This document shows positions 27,487 through 36,240 of a stretch of DNA of 64,000 nt, in pieces. Under the pieces are notes generated by a model. The model searched no databases. It was not told where the DNA came from and was given only the letters and a program-made list of their open reading frames with translations. Numbering within the stretch: position 1 is the stretch's first letter; each line of letters opens with the position of its first letter. This DNA comes from SLRI01 sp942491185 (lineage in GTDB: Bacteria > Pseudomonadota > Alphaproteobacteria > Geminicoccales > Geminicoccaceae), in assembly GCA_942491185.1 (NCBI GenBank), contig CALOAB010000015.1, forward strand, positions 62,001-126,000, read 5' to 3'. The position numbers were made by a program, and so were the translations under genes.

Positions 27487-29370
27487 ATGAGCCTGTCCGC
27501 AACACTGTCCAATGCGCTCTCGGGGCTGTCGGCGGCGCAGCGTGCGCTTTCGGTGACCGCCAACAACGTCGCCAATGCCAATACCGAGGGCTACTCCCGC
27601 AAGCTCGTCAATCAATCGACGCAAGTCGTCGACGGCCAGTCCCTGGGCGTGCAGACGGGCGATCCGACCCGGGTGGTCGACCAGTTCCTGACGAGCGAGC
27701 TGCGCCGCCAGGAAAGCGGGCTCGGCCGGAACACCGTGGTGGCCGAGGCGTTTCAGCGGATCGAGAGCGGCATTCTCGGCCCGCCAGGCGAGCAGGATCG
27801 CGGGCTCGCCGCCCAGCTCTCAAGGCTTTCGGCCGAGCTCGAGCAACTGGCCAACGACCCGGAATCGCGGCCCCTGCGAACGGCCGTGCTCGGCAGCGTC
27901 ACGGACATGCTGGGACAGATCTCGAGCGATTCGGCGACGGTGCAGCAGCTGCGCGGCGACGCCGACCGGCGGATCGGCCAGACGGTGCAGTCGATCAACT
28001 CCAACCTTGCCGAGCTGCACACGCTCAACAATGAGATCGCGCGGAGCGGCGGCAGCGCCGATCTCGAGGATCGCCGCGACCTCATCTTGAACCAGCTGGC
28101 CCGGCAGATCGACGTCTCGACGTTCCGCCACGACGACGGCCGCGTCGCCGTCTACACCAGCGGCGGCACGGCGCTGCTCGAGCAGTCGCCGAGCGTGCTT
28201 CACTACACGCCAGCCGCCACTGTCAACGCCACGGCACCTCTTGCGCCGATCGAGATCTTCACGGCCAACGAGATCGACCCGGACAGCGGCACGCCCCTGC
28301 CGGGCGCCGTCGGCGAGACCCTGGTCACCGGCGGCTATCGTGCCGTGATCACGCCCGAGATGCAGGCGCAGGGGCTGACCGACACGATCGACTCGCCGCT
28401 CAGCGGCGGCAGCCTGCAGGGCCTGCTCGAGGTGCGCGATCGCATCCTGCCCAACCTTGCCGATCAGCTCGTCGAGGTGGGCCAGCTCCTGCAACACGCG
28501 CTCAACCGTGCCCACAACAACGCGATGCCCTACCCACTGCCGACCGGTGCCGTGGGCAGCCGCCAGGACTTCACCGACTTCCCCGCGGCACCCGCCGATC
28601 TCGACGGCGCCGCCTCGCTCGTCGTGCTGGCGAGCGACGGCAGCATCGCCGCCGACATCACGGTAACCATCGCCGGAGCCGCGAGCCCGGCCGCCATTGC
28701 AGCACAGGTCGATGCCGGCCTCGGCGCGCTCGGCACGGCCCAGCTCGACCCCGCGACCGGTGCCCTCACGATCACGCTGGGCAACGATCCGACCGGCGAG
28801 CCCTATCGCATGGCCTGGGAGGAAGGCGACAGCCGACTCACGGTGACCGACGATGCCGGGCACACCTGGGATCACGGCTTCGCGCACTACTTCGGCCTCA
28901 ACGATCTCGTGGTGCCGGCGACCGGCGGGCGCTCTGAATTCGCGGTGCGCCCGGATATCGCCGCCGACAGCCGGCTCTTGGCCAACGTGACGATGACCCG
29001 CGAGGCCGGCGCGCCGGTCGTCGGCGGCATCGGCGACAAGCGCGGCCTGCAGGCCCTGGCCGGTGCACTGGCCAGCGAGCTCAGCAGTGTCGCGCGCGGC
29101 GGCTTGCCGGCCTCGTCCACAACGGTCGGCCGCTATGTCAGCGACATCACCGCCCAGGTCGCCGCAGCGTCCGGGCAGGCGCAGAACCGCGAAGCCGCGA
29201 GCCAGGCAGTCGTCGAGGATCTGGCGTTTCGCCAGGGTGCCGTCTCGGGCGTCAACCTGGACGAGGAGCTGGCGAAGCTGGTCCTCTATCAGCAAGCCTA
29301 CAATGTCTCGGCCAGGCTGATCTCGATCACCAACGATCTCTTCACAGAGCTCGTCAACATGACCCGCTGA
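27487..29370 (+). CDS. flgK: Flagellar hook-associated protein 1 FlgK
   Basis: FlgK forms the first hook-filament junction ring. The 627-residue protein starts SLSATLSNALSGLSAAQRALSVTANNVANANTEGYSRKLV, the conserved N-terminal helix and NVANANTxGYSR motif. It ends GVNLDEELAKLVLYQQAYNVSARLISITNDLFTELVNM, the conserved C-terminal helix. The variable middle is long. flgL follows 16 bases later. Confidence 0.97.
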   Translation: MSLSATLSNALSGLSAAQRALSVTANNVANANTEGYSRKLVNQSTQVVDGQSLGVQTGDPTRVVDQFLTSELRRQESGLGRNTVVAEAFQRIESGILGPPGEQDRGLAAQLSRLSAELEQLANDPESRPLRTAVLGSVTDMLGQISSDSATVQQLRGDADRRIGQTVQSINSNLAELHTLNNEIARSGGSADLEDRRDLILNQLARQIDVSTFRHDDGRVAVYTSGGTALLEQSPSVLHYTPAATVNATAPLAPIEIFTANEIDPDSGTPLPGAVGETLVTGGYRAVITPEMQAQGLTDTIDSPLSGGSLQGLLEVRDRILPNLADQLVEVGQLLQHALNRAHNNAMPYPLPTGAVGSRQDFTDFPAAPADLDGAASLVVLASDGSIAADITVTIAGAASPAAIAAQVDAGLGALGTAQLDPATGALTITLGNDPTGEPYRMAWEEGDSRLTVTDDAGHTWDHGFAHYFGLNDLVVPATGGRSEFAVRPDIAADSRLLANVTMTREAGAPVVGGIGDKRGLQALAGALASELSSVARGGLPASSTTVGRYVSDITAQVAAASGQAQNREAASQAVVEDLAFRQGAVSGVNLDEELAKLVLYQQAYNVSARLISITNDLFTELVNMTR

Positions 29371-29386
29371 GGAGAGGTAGACCGCC

Positions 29387-30286
29387 ATGCTCGGACGAAC
29401 CGGCGACGTCGCCCACAGCAACCGATTGAGCAGCTACATCCAGGGCACGCAGGAGCGCATGCGCGAGGCCCAAGTGGCGATCGCCACCGGCAAGCGCGCC
29501 CAGGCCTACTCGACCATCGGCAACCAGACCGGTGTGCTCCTGCAGGCCCGCGACGGTCAGCAGCGCGCCGAGGCGTTCGTCGCCAGCAACAACACCACAG
29601 CCGACCGGCTGAGCGTGATGGACGGCTCGCTCGGCAATATCCTCGAGCTCGCCGATCGGATGAAGACGCTGCTCGTGCAACGCCTCGATCCGACGATCGG
29701 CCAGAGCATTCCGCTCGCTCCCGAGATCGACACCATGCTGCAAGAGATCGCGTCCCAGCTCAACGCGCGGCTGGGCGACCGCTATCTCTTCGCCGGCAGC
29801 CGGACCGACACGCCGCCGGTCGTGCTGCCGGCCAACGTCGCCGGCCCCGCCGATCTCGATCCGGCAACCGTCTATCGCGGCGACGACATTCGGCCGACCG
29901 CCCGCGCCTCGGAGACCGTCGAGGTGACCTATGGGCTGATCGCCACCGACGCCTTCGAGATCATGAACGTCTTCGCCGCCGCCAAGGAGGCACATGTCGC
30001 CGGCGACACGGACGGTATCAAGGCCGCGTCCGATGCCCTCACCACTGCTCTTAGCGGACTTGCCGATTTGCGCGGCGAGCTCGGTGCCCGCACGGCCCGG
30101 ATCGAGACGATCACCGAGACGCACCAAGCCAATGCCGCGTATCTGGGCGAGACCGTCAGCCGGATCGAGGATACCGACCTGCCCAGCGCCATCGCCCAGA
30201 TGTCCAAGGACCAGATGACGATCGAGGCGGCCTATTTGACGATCAGCCGACTGAACAGCCTGTCGCTCGCCGATTATCTGCGCTGA
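29387..30286 (+). CDS. flgL: Flagellar hook-associated protein 3 FlgL
   Basis: A 299-residue flagellin-like junction protein. The N-terminal helix contains LSSYIQGTQERMREAQVAIATGKRAQAYSTIGNQTG. The middle has ARLGDRYLFAGSRTDTPPV, the typical FlgL loop, and the C-terminal helix ends KDQMTIEAAYLTISRLNSLSLADYLR. A ribosome site (AGGAGAGG) precedes the ATG. It is part of the flgI-flgL operon. Confidence 0.95.
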   Translation: MLGRTGDVAHSNRLSSYIQGTQERMREAQVAIATGKRAQAYSTIGNQTGVLLQARDGQQRAEAFVASNNTTADRLSVMDGSLGNILELADRMKTLLVQRLDPTIGQSIPLAPEIDTMLQEIASQLNARLGDRYLFAGSRTDTPPVVLPANVAGPADLDPATVYRGDDIRPTARASETVEVTYGLIATDAFEIMNVFAAAKEAHVAGDTDGIKAASDALTTALSGLADLRGELGARTARIETITETHQANAAYLGETVSRIEDTDLPSAIAQMSKDQMTIEAAYLTISRLNSLSLADYLR

Positions 30287-30297
30287 TCGGCGGCGCG

Positions 30298-30312
30298 TTA
30301 ACCGATCCTTAG
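30298..30312. promoter_or_regulatory. CtrA-like box before fliW
   Basis: TTAA-N7-TTAG at 30298-30312 differs by one base from the CtrA consensus TTAA-N7-TTAA. It lies 58 bases before the fliW start. In a GC-rich genome such AT-rich half-sites are uncommon, but a single match is weak evidence. Confidence 0.3.
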
Positions 30313-30369
30313 GGATGACCTCGTATGTTGAGCGGAGGTTTAACGGGCTCTTGAGAACGGGAGACGCCC

Positions 30370-30966
30370 ATGCACAGTGTCGAATGCGAACAGGGTCTCC
30401 TCGAGGAGCCTGCCGGCAACCACGTGGACGCGAGTGATCGGAGAGGCGGGGCTGCTACCCGGGTTTCCCAGGGCCAGATGTCTCCAGGCCAGGTGTCCGC
30501 GGGCGACGCATCACCATCCCAGGCGTCCACTGACGAGCTGCAGACGCGATTTGGAGTCTTGCCGCTCGATCCCGACCGGCAGATCCGGTTTCGTGGCGGC
30601 CTCCCGGGCTTTCCCCAGATCGAGCGCTTTCAGCTCGACCCGCTGCCCGGGATCGAGACGGAGCTCTTGCTGCTGCAGGCCATCGACACCGCCAGTGTCG
30701 GCTTCATCACGCTGCCCTTGCCCGAGGACCTCGACGTGCTGAGCCCGGATGACGTCGCCTCGGTCGGCCGCATGCTGGACATCGAGCCCGGCGAGCTGAT
30801 GGTGCTGGCGATCGTCACGCTGGCCGAGAGCAAAGGCGGCGTCGACAAGTACCTCAACCTGCGCGCACCGCTCTTCATCGACGCCCGCCGCAAGGTCGGT
30901 GCCCAGGTCGTGCTCGCCAATCCGAGCTACCCGATGCGCTACCGGCTGGCACCAGCCGCGGCCTGA
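30370..30966 (+). CDS. fliW: FliW flagellar assembly factor with N-terminal extension
   Basis: The C-terminal 140 residues are FliW: LQTRFGVLPLDPDRQIRFRGGLPGFPQIERFQL, then LMVLAIVTLAESKGGVDKYLNLRAPLFIDARRKVGAQVVLANPSYPMRYRL. FliW binds flagellin and sequesters the RNA-binding protein CsrA in other phyla. About 55 residues of low-complexity Gln/Ser/Gly-rich sequence precede the domain. The ATG at 30370 has GGGAGAC upstream, so the extension seems to be translated. No csrA is seen nearby. fliW is not common in alphaproteobacteria. Confidence 0.9.
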   Translation: MHSVECEQGLLEEPAGNHVDASDRRGGAATRVSQGQMSPGQVSAGDASPSQASTDELQTRFGVLPLDPDRQIRFRGGLPGFPQIERFQLDPLPGIETELLLLQAIDTASVGFITLPLPEDLDVLSPDDVASVGRMLDIEPGELMVLAIVTLAESKGGVDKYLNLRAPLFIDARRKVGAQVVLANPSYPMRYRLAPAAA

Positions 30967-31456
30967 CCGAAGCCCGCTCAAGCAAGGCCGGCCGAGGCAA
31001 GCCGGCTGCCATGCTGGCCGCACTGCCGGTGGCTGGCGGCGGCGTCAGGCACGCTTAGGTGTGGTCGCGGAGGGCCTTTTGGCCAACGACCGTTGCCCTG
31101 TCGGCGTCCTCTGGCGTGCGAAGCGGGTGAACGTGTGGCTACAGCCCATTCCTGTCCCTCAACGTCACGATCTTCGAGCGCGAAGATGGTTCCGACGCAC
31201 GAGGCTGGAGCGACGAGCGCGAGTCTCATGAGCTCGTCGCGCTACTCGCGGCACCGGCCTTGGACCCTCGACACGCCCAATCTTGTTCGGGCTCGAGCGC
31301 AGGACCACGCTGATCGCGCCGGTAGTTGGCGCGGCGCGGCCGCCGCTCGATAAGCGCCGTCAGCGACGCCGAGCACGCCGCCAGCTGCGCTTTCTCCGGG
31401 CACGCGACAACCAGAACGCATCGGTAGCCCAAGCAGCGGCCGGTCGGCGCTGCCAC
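30967..31456. other. 490-base intergenic stretch
   Basis: It lies between fliW (plus) and mutT (minus), which converge. No frame has both a ribosome site and a credible composition. A GGCCTTTTGGCC palindrome near 31073-31084 is visible. In other bacteria csrA often follows fliW; no CsrA-like sequence was found here. Confidence 0.5.
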
Positions 31457-31906
31457 TCAGAGCAGGTCGTCGAGAAACGGCAACAGGGGTCGATCGGCTT
31501 CGGGCATCGGCAGCGCGAACAGCTCCTTCGGCCGCAGCCAGCGAATCTCCTGGCCTTCCCTGGCCGTGGGCTCGCCCTCCCAGACGCGGCAGATGAAGAG
31601 CGGCATCAAGAGATGAAAGCTCGAATAGGCGTGGCTGGCGAAGGTCAAAGGCGCCAGGCAGGCGCGCTTGGTGCGAACGCCCAGCTCCTCCTCGAGCTCG
31701 CGGATCAGGCAGGCCTCGGGCGTCTCGCCGGGCTCGACCTTGCCGCCTGGAAACTCCCACAAGCCCGCCATGCTCTTGCTGTTGGGCCGGGTGGCGACGA
31801 GCACCCGATTGCTCTCGTCGACCAGTGCCGCAGCGGCGACCAGGACGATCCGCGCCGGCGCCTCGTCTGCGGCAGCGATGGGCGCGTCAGCTCCGGTAGT
31901 CGGCAT
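31457..31906 (-). CDS. mutT: MutT-type Nudix hydrolase (8-oxo-dGTP diphosphatase)
   Basis: A 149-residue Nudix protein with the full box GGKVEPGETPEACLIRELEEELGV and the flanking MAGLWEFPGGK and SYSSFHLLMPLFIC-like strands of MutT. It likely removes 8-oxo-dGTP from the nucleotide pool. It overlaps the end of argJ by 20 bases, so it is the last gene of a three-gene run (parvulin, argJ, mutT). An argJ-mutT arrangement is common in alphaproteobacteria. Confidence 0.9.
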   Translation of the reverse strand: MPTTGADAPIAAADEAPARIVLVAAAALVDESNRVLVATRPNSKSMAGLWEFPGGKVEPGETPEACLIRELEEELGVRTKRACLAPLTFASHAYSSFHLLMPLFICRVWEGEPTAREGQEIRWLRPKELFALPMPEADRPLLPFLDDLL

Positions 31907-33140
31907 TGATGTCGATGTAGCCGTGGGTCAAATCGCAGGTCCAGACCACCGCTTCTCCAGGCCCGGCCCCGACGACCACGTCGATGCGGATGTCACAGCC
32001 CTGGAGGTGGGCGGCCACCGGCGCCTCATCGAGATCGGGCACGGCACCGCCATCCCTGGCGACCCAATTCCCGCCGAAGGCCACCGCCAGGCGCTCTGGC
32101 TCGATGGCCTCGCCGGCCTTGCCGACCGCCATGACCACCCGGCCCCAATTCGCATCCGCCCCGGCGATCGCCGTCTTGACCAGGGGCGAGTTGGCGATGG
32201 TGAGGCCAATCCGTCGCGCCGCGGCGTCGTCCAAGGCGCCGGCGACCGCGATCTCGATGAACTTCTGTGCCCCCTCACCGTCCCGCACCACTTGCTGGGC
32301 CAGATCGATCAGCACCGCGTCGAGCGCTGCAGCGAAGGCCGCGAGCCCTGTCGCATCCTCGGCCGCAAGCGGCCGGTTGCCGGCGGCACCGGTGGCGAAA
32401 ACGAGCAACGCGTCGGAGGTGGAGGTATCGCCGTCGACCGTTGTCGCGTTGAACGAGCGATCACAGCCCTTCGTGACCAGCTCCTGCAGCAGGCCAGCCG
32501 GAACAGCCGCGTCGGTGAAGACGAAGGCCAGCATGGTCGCCATGTCGGGCGCGATCATGCCCGAGCCCTTGGCGATGCCGGTGATCGTCACTGGTTTGCC
32601 GTCGAGCTCGAGCCGACGCGACACCCACTTCGCGAAGGTATCGGTGGTCATGATGGTCCGGGCAGCGGCCTCGACGGCGGCGGTCTCGGCCGATAGCTCA
32701 GCCATCAGCGCCGGCAGCGCCGCCTCGATCCGCTCGACTGCGAGCCGCTCGCCGATCACGCCGGTCGACGCGATGAGCACCTCCTCGGCGGCGCAGCCCA
32801 GGAGATCCACGACGGCCGCCACCTCGCGCGCCACCGCCGCATCGCCCTCGGCACCGCGACAGACGTTGGCGTTGCCGGCATTGACGACGAGCGCCCGTGC
32901 CCGGCCCTGCGGCAGCGCCCTGCGGCACCAGGTCACCGGGTGGCCGGGGGTCGCCGAGCGCGTTAGCACGCCTGCCACCTGCGTGTCCGCCACCAGCTCG
33001 ACGAGCAAGAGATCGGGCCGGCCGACATAGCGAATGCCGGCAGCAGTGGAGGCGCAACGCACGCCCCGCACCGCCAGAGGCGGCGCCGGGTCAGGTGGGG
33101 CGAGCGGCGATACCGCCAGCTTCTTGGCCATCGCGGTCAT
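31887..33140 (-). CDS. argJ: Arginine biosynthesis bifunctional protein ArgJ
   Basis: ArgJ transfers acetyl from N-acetylornithine to glutamate and may also use acetyl-CoA. The 417-residue precursor has VVNAGNANVCRG, IASTGVIGERL and the self-cleavage site in KGSGMIAPDMATML (cut before Thr), plus the C-terminal ANWGRVVMAVGKAGE. A start at 33131 (MAKK) is possible. It lies 60 bases downstream of the parvulin gene and overlaps mutT. Confidence 0.96.
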   Translation of the reverse strand: MTAMAKKLAVSPLAPPDPAPPLAVRGVRCASTAAGIRYVGRPDLLLVELVADTQVAGVLTRSATPGHPVTWCRRALPQGRARALVVNAGNANVCRGAEGDAAVAREVAAVVDLLGCAAEEVLIASTGVIGERLAVERIEAALPALMAELSAETAAVEAAARTIMTTDTFAKWVSRRLELDGKPVTITGIAKGSGMIAPDMATMLAFVFTDAAVPAGLLQELVTKGCDRSFNATTVDGDTSTSDALLVFATGAAGNRPLAAEDATGLAAFAAALDAVLIDLAQQVVRDGEGAQKFIEIAVAGALDDAAARRIGLTIANSPLVKTAIAGADANWGRVVMAVGKAGEAIEPERLAVAFGGNWVARDGGAVPDLDEAPVAAHLQGCDIRIDVVVGAGPGEAVVWTCDLTHGYIDINADYRS

Positions 33141-33200
33141 CCGTCGAGGTGGCGGTCGGGACCAGCCCTTCCGCCGTCAGGAGCGATTCAGGGGCGCACG

Positions 33201-34076
33201 CTACTGGGCAGCACCCGCCTCGCCGGCCTCGCCTTCGACCGCGCTGCCGTCGAGGGCGAAACGCTCGATCACTGCATCGGCGCGGACCTCCTCGAGCAGG
33301 CCCTCGATGGCACCCCGGGTCAGCTCGGCGCGAAGCTCCGGCTCGACCTCGGCCAAGGTGGGCTCGGTCGCCTCCTTGGCCTCGACCAGGATGACGTGAT
33401 AGCCGAACTGGGTCTGCACCGGCTCGGTGCTGTAGGTGCCGGGCTCCATGGCGAAGGCGGCGGCCTCGAAGGGCGGCACCATCGAGCCACGGGCGAAGGT
33501 GCCGAGCTCACCGCCGGTCGCCGCCGCCGGATCGGTCGACTTCTCGATGGCGAGCTCGGCAAAGTCGGCACCGCCGTCGAGCTGCTCGATGACCGCCTCG
33601 GCCTCCTCCGCCGTCTCGACCAGGATGTGCCGGGCGGTCACCTGCTCGACCGCGAAATCGGGCTGCGCCTTGCGCTCTTCATAGGCCGCCTGAACCGCCT
33701 CGTCGGAGGTCGCCTCGGCAACGGCCCGCTCGATCAAGGTCTGGCGCAGCACGTCGGCGCGCGCCTGCTCGATCGCCGCCTGCACCGTCTCGTCGGCGGC
33801 AATGTCCTGGGCCTCGGCCGCCTTCAGCAGCAGGTGGCCGTCGACCAGCCGATCGATCAAGGGATCATAGATCATCTCGAGCGGCATCTGGCGGAACTGC
33901 TCGGGCAGCTGCGCGTAGCTCGACTCGAGATCGCTCAAGCGAAACTCGGTGCCGTCGACGCTGGCAACGATCGGATCTTCACCCGCCGCGTTGGCGGTTT
34001 CGTCCTGGGCAAGCGCCGGCCCGGCCGCAGCGACGGCGAGCGCAGCCACGAGGGCGAGCGGTTGGTATCGGGTCAT
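33201..34076 (-). CDS. Periplasmic parvulin-type peptidyl-prolyl isomerase
   Basis: A 291-residue exported foldase. The signal peptide is TRYQPLALVAALAVAAAGPALAQ, followed by a SurA/PrsA-like N-domain (YDPLIDRLVDGHLLLKAAEAQDI). The parvulin domain spans about 150-245 (VTARHILVETAEEAEAVIEQL, GGELGTFARGSMVPPFEAAAF, VQTQFGYHVILVEAKE). It probably assists folding of exported proteins. The ATG at 34076 directly begins the signal peptide; a longer frame to 34217 is not supported. Confidence 0.93.
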   Translation of the reverse strand: MTRYQPLALVAALAVAAAGPALAQDETANAAGEDPIVASVDGTEFRLSDLESSYAQLPEQFRQMPLEMIYDPLIDRLVDGHLLLKAAEAQDIAADETVQAAIEQARADVLRQTLIERAVAEATSDEAVQAAYEERKAQPDFAVEQVTARHILVETAEEAEAVIEQLDGGADFAELAIEKSTDPAAATGGELGTFARGSMVPPFEAAAFAMEPGTYSTEPVQTQFGYHVILVEAKEATEPTLAEVEPELRAELTRGAIEGLLEEVRADAVIERFALDGSAVEGEAGEAGAAQ

Positions 34077-34231
34077 GGGGGGACTTTCGACTGGAATGGC
34101 GAATGGGATGGGGAAAAGGGCTTCGTTGCGGCGCATACAGCCACACTCGGCCGGCGCCGACAAGTCATCGGCCACGCCGCCGCAGCGACGACGTGTCGAG
34201 CCTGCCTGTACGGCCAAGCCATGAACCGACC

Positions 34232-35224
34232 TCAGGCGGCAGCCCGGCCCTCCGCGACGGCATGACAGGCCGCCTGGGCCACACCGCTCGCCAGCAACTC
34301 CGGGCGCTCGCGACGGCAGCGATCGAACGCCCAGGGACAGCGTGGATGAAAGGCGCAGCCCGTGGGCGGATCGAGCGGGCTCGGCACCTCGCCCGAAAGC
34401 GGCACCCGCTCGTGACCGTCCATCTTGAGGTCCGGGATCGTCTCCAGCAGCAGGCGGGTATAGGGATGCCGCGGGTTGGTGAACAGCTCGCGTGCCGGCG
34501 CCACCTCGCAGAGCCGGCCCAGATACATGACACCCACATGATCGGCCATGTGCTCGACCACGGCGAGGTTGTGGCTGATGAAGAGGTAGGTCAGGCCGAG
34601 GCGCCGCTGCAAATCCTTCATCAGGTTCAAGATCTGCGCCTGGACCGAGACGTCCAGCGCGGATGTGGGCTCGTCGCAGACCAAAAACTCGGGCTCGCCG
34701 GCGAGCGCCCTGGCGATCGAGATGCGCTGGCGCTGACCGCCGGAGAACTCGTGCGGGTACTTTCTCGCATCGGCCGGGTTGAGCCCCACCTGGGTCAGCG
34801 CCCGGCCGATCCGCGCGTCCCTGTCCCTGGCGTCGCTCGCCAGCTTGAAGGCGTTGATCGGCTCGGCGATGATGTCACCGACCCGCCAGCGCGGGTTGAG
34901 GCTGGCGAAGGGATCCTGGAAGATCATCTGCAGCCGACGACGGAAGGCGTCATCCCTGGCGTTGGTGATATCCTCGCCGTCGAGCCGGACCGTGCCGCGA
35001 TCCGGCTTGTAGAGACCTACCACCAGACGCGCCACGGTCGACTTGCCACAGCCGCTCTCGCCGACCAGCGCCATGGTCTCGCCCTTGGCGATCGTGAAGC
35101 TGACCCGGTCCACGGCGTGCAGCCAGCGCTTCGGCTCGCGCGACACGAGGCGGTTGATCAGCGGCTTGGAGAAGTCGAACGCCTTGGCGAGATCGTCGAC
35201 GGCGAGAAGCGGCTGCTCAGCCAT
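34232..35224 (-). CDS. Dipeptide/oligopeptide ABC transporter ATPase, DppF/OppF type
   Basis: A 330-residue ATPase with Walker A GESGCGKST, signature FSGGQRQRISIARAL, Walker B FLVCDEPTSALDVS and the C-terminal oligopeptide-transporter tail including GCAFHPRCPWAFDRCRRERPEL. The start overlaps the previous gene (ATGGCTGA). It works with the DppD-like ATPase and DppC-like permease encoded upstream. Confidence 0.94.
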   Translation of the reverse strand: MAEQPLLAVDDLAKAFDFSKPLINRLVSREPKRWLHAVDRVSFTIAKGETMALVGESGCGKSTVARLVVGLYKPDRGTVRLDGEDITNARDDAFRRRLQMIFQDPFASLNPRWRVGDIIAEPINAFKLASDARDRDARIGRALTQVGLNPADARKYPHEFSGGQRQRISIARALAGEPEFLVCDEPTSALDVSVQAQILNLMKDLQRRLGLTYLFISHNLAVVEHMADHVGVMYLGRLCEVAPARELFTNPRHPYTRLLLETIPDLKMDGHERVPLSGEVPSPLDPPTGCAFHPRCPWAFDRCRRERPELLASGVAQAACHAVAEGRAAA

Positions 35225-36233
35225 CGGCCGCGGCCTCCACCTTACCCTGTGGCGCCTCGCGTGGCCTCGGCTGGGCATAGAGCCAGCAGGCGGCTCTGGT
35301 GGAGCCGTCGGTCGCCAGCAGGTCGGGCCGCTCCTGCCGGCAGCGATCGAACACCTCGGGGCAGCGCGGATTGAAGGCGCAACCTCTTGGAATGCTATCG
35401 AGCCGCGGCATGCTGCCGTCGATCTGGGTCAGCCGCTCCACCTCGCCGCCGATCACCGGGATCGAGCCCATGAGGCCGCTGGTGTAGGGATGCTTCGCCG
35501 CCTTGACGACATCGCGCACCGGGCCGATCTCGACGATCCGCCCGGCATACATGACCGCCACCCGATCGGCGGTCTCGGCGATGACCCCCATGTCGTGGGT
35601 GATCAGCATGACCGCGGCCCCATGCTCCCGGCAGAGCCGCTTCAGCACCTGGATGATCTGCGCCTGGATCGAGACGTCCAGGGCCGTGGTCGGCTCGTCG
35701 GCGATGATCAGCTTGGGCTCGGCGCAGAGCGCCAGTGCGATCACCACCCGCTGGCGCATGCCGCCCGAGAACTCGTGCGGGTAGGCGCCGAGCCGCTGCT
35801 CGGCGCCCGGAATGCCGACCTCCTGGAGCAACTGCACGGCGCGCGCCTGTGCTGCCTGATCGTCGAGCTCGGTATGGGTCTGGATGGTCTCGATCAGCTG
35901 GCGGCCGATGGTGAACAGCGGGTTCAGGCTGGTCAGTGGATCTTGGAAGATGGCGCCGATCTGCTGCCCTCGAATGCGCCTGATCTGCTCGTAAGGCAGA
36001 TTGTCGATCCTCTGGCCCTCGAGGCGGATCTCACCGCCGGCGATCCTGCCTGGCGGGTCGAGCAGGCCGATGATCGCCATGCCGGTCAACGACTTGCCGG
36101 CGCCGGATTCGCCGACGACGCCCAGCACCTCGCCGGGCTCGATGGCAAACGAGACGTCGTCCACGGCGACCAGCCGGCCGCGCCGCGTCGGAAACTCGAT
36201 GCGTAGATGCTCGACCTCGAGAAGTGCCGCCAC
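35217..36233 (-). CDS. Dipeptide/oligopeptide ABC transporter ATPase, DppD/OppD type
   Basis: A 338-residue ATPase starting at a GTG (VAALLEVEHLRIEFPTRRG) right after the permease stop. Walker A is GESGAGKS, the signature FSGGMRQRVVIALAL, Walker B LIIADEPTTALDVS, and the tail PRGCAFNPRCPEVFDRCRQERPDL has the four-Cys-type iron-sulfur or zinc motif of this family. Upstream frame extension is a shadow of the permease. Confidence 0.93.
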   Translation of the reverse strand: MAALLEVEHLRIEFPTRRGRLVAVDDVSFAIEPGEVLGVVGESGAGKSLTGMAIIGLLDPPGRIAGGEIRLEGQRIDNLPYEQIRRIRGQQIGAIFQDPLTSLNPLFTIGRQLIETIQTHTELDDQAAQARAVQLLQEVGIPGAEQRLGAYPHEFSGGMRQRVVIALALCAEPKLIIADEPTTALDVSIQAQIIQVLKRLCREHGAAVMLITHDMGVIAETADRVAVMYAGRIVEIGPVRDVVKAAKHPYTSGLMGSIPVIGGEVERLTQIDGSMPRLDSIPRGCAFNPRCPEVFDRCRQERPDLLATDGSTRAACWLYAQPRPREAPQGKVEAAADG

Positions 36234-36240
36234 CGTTCCG

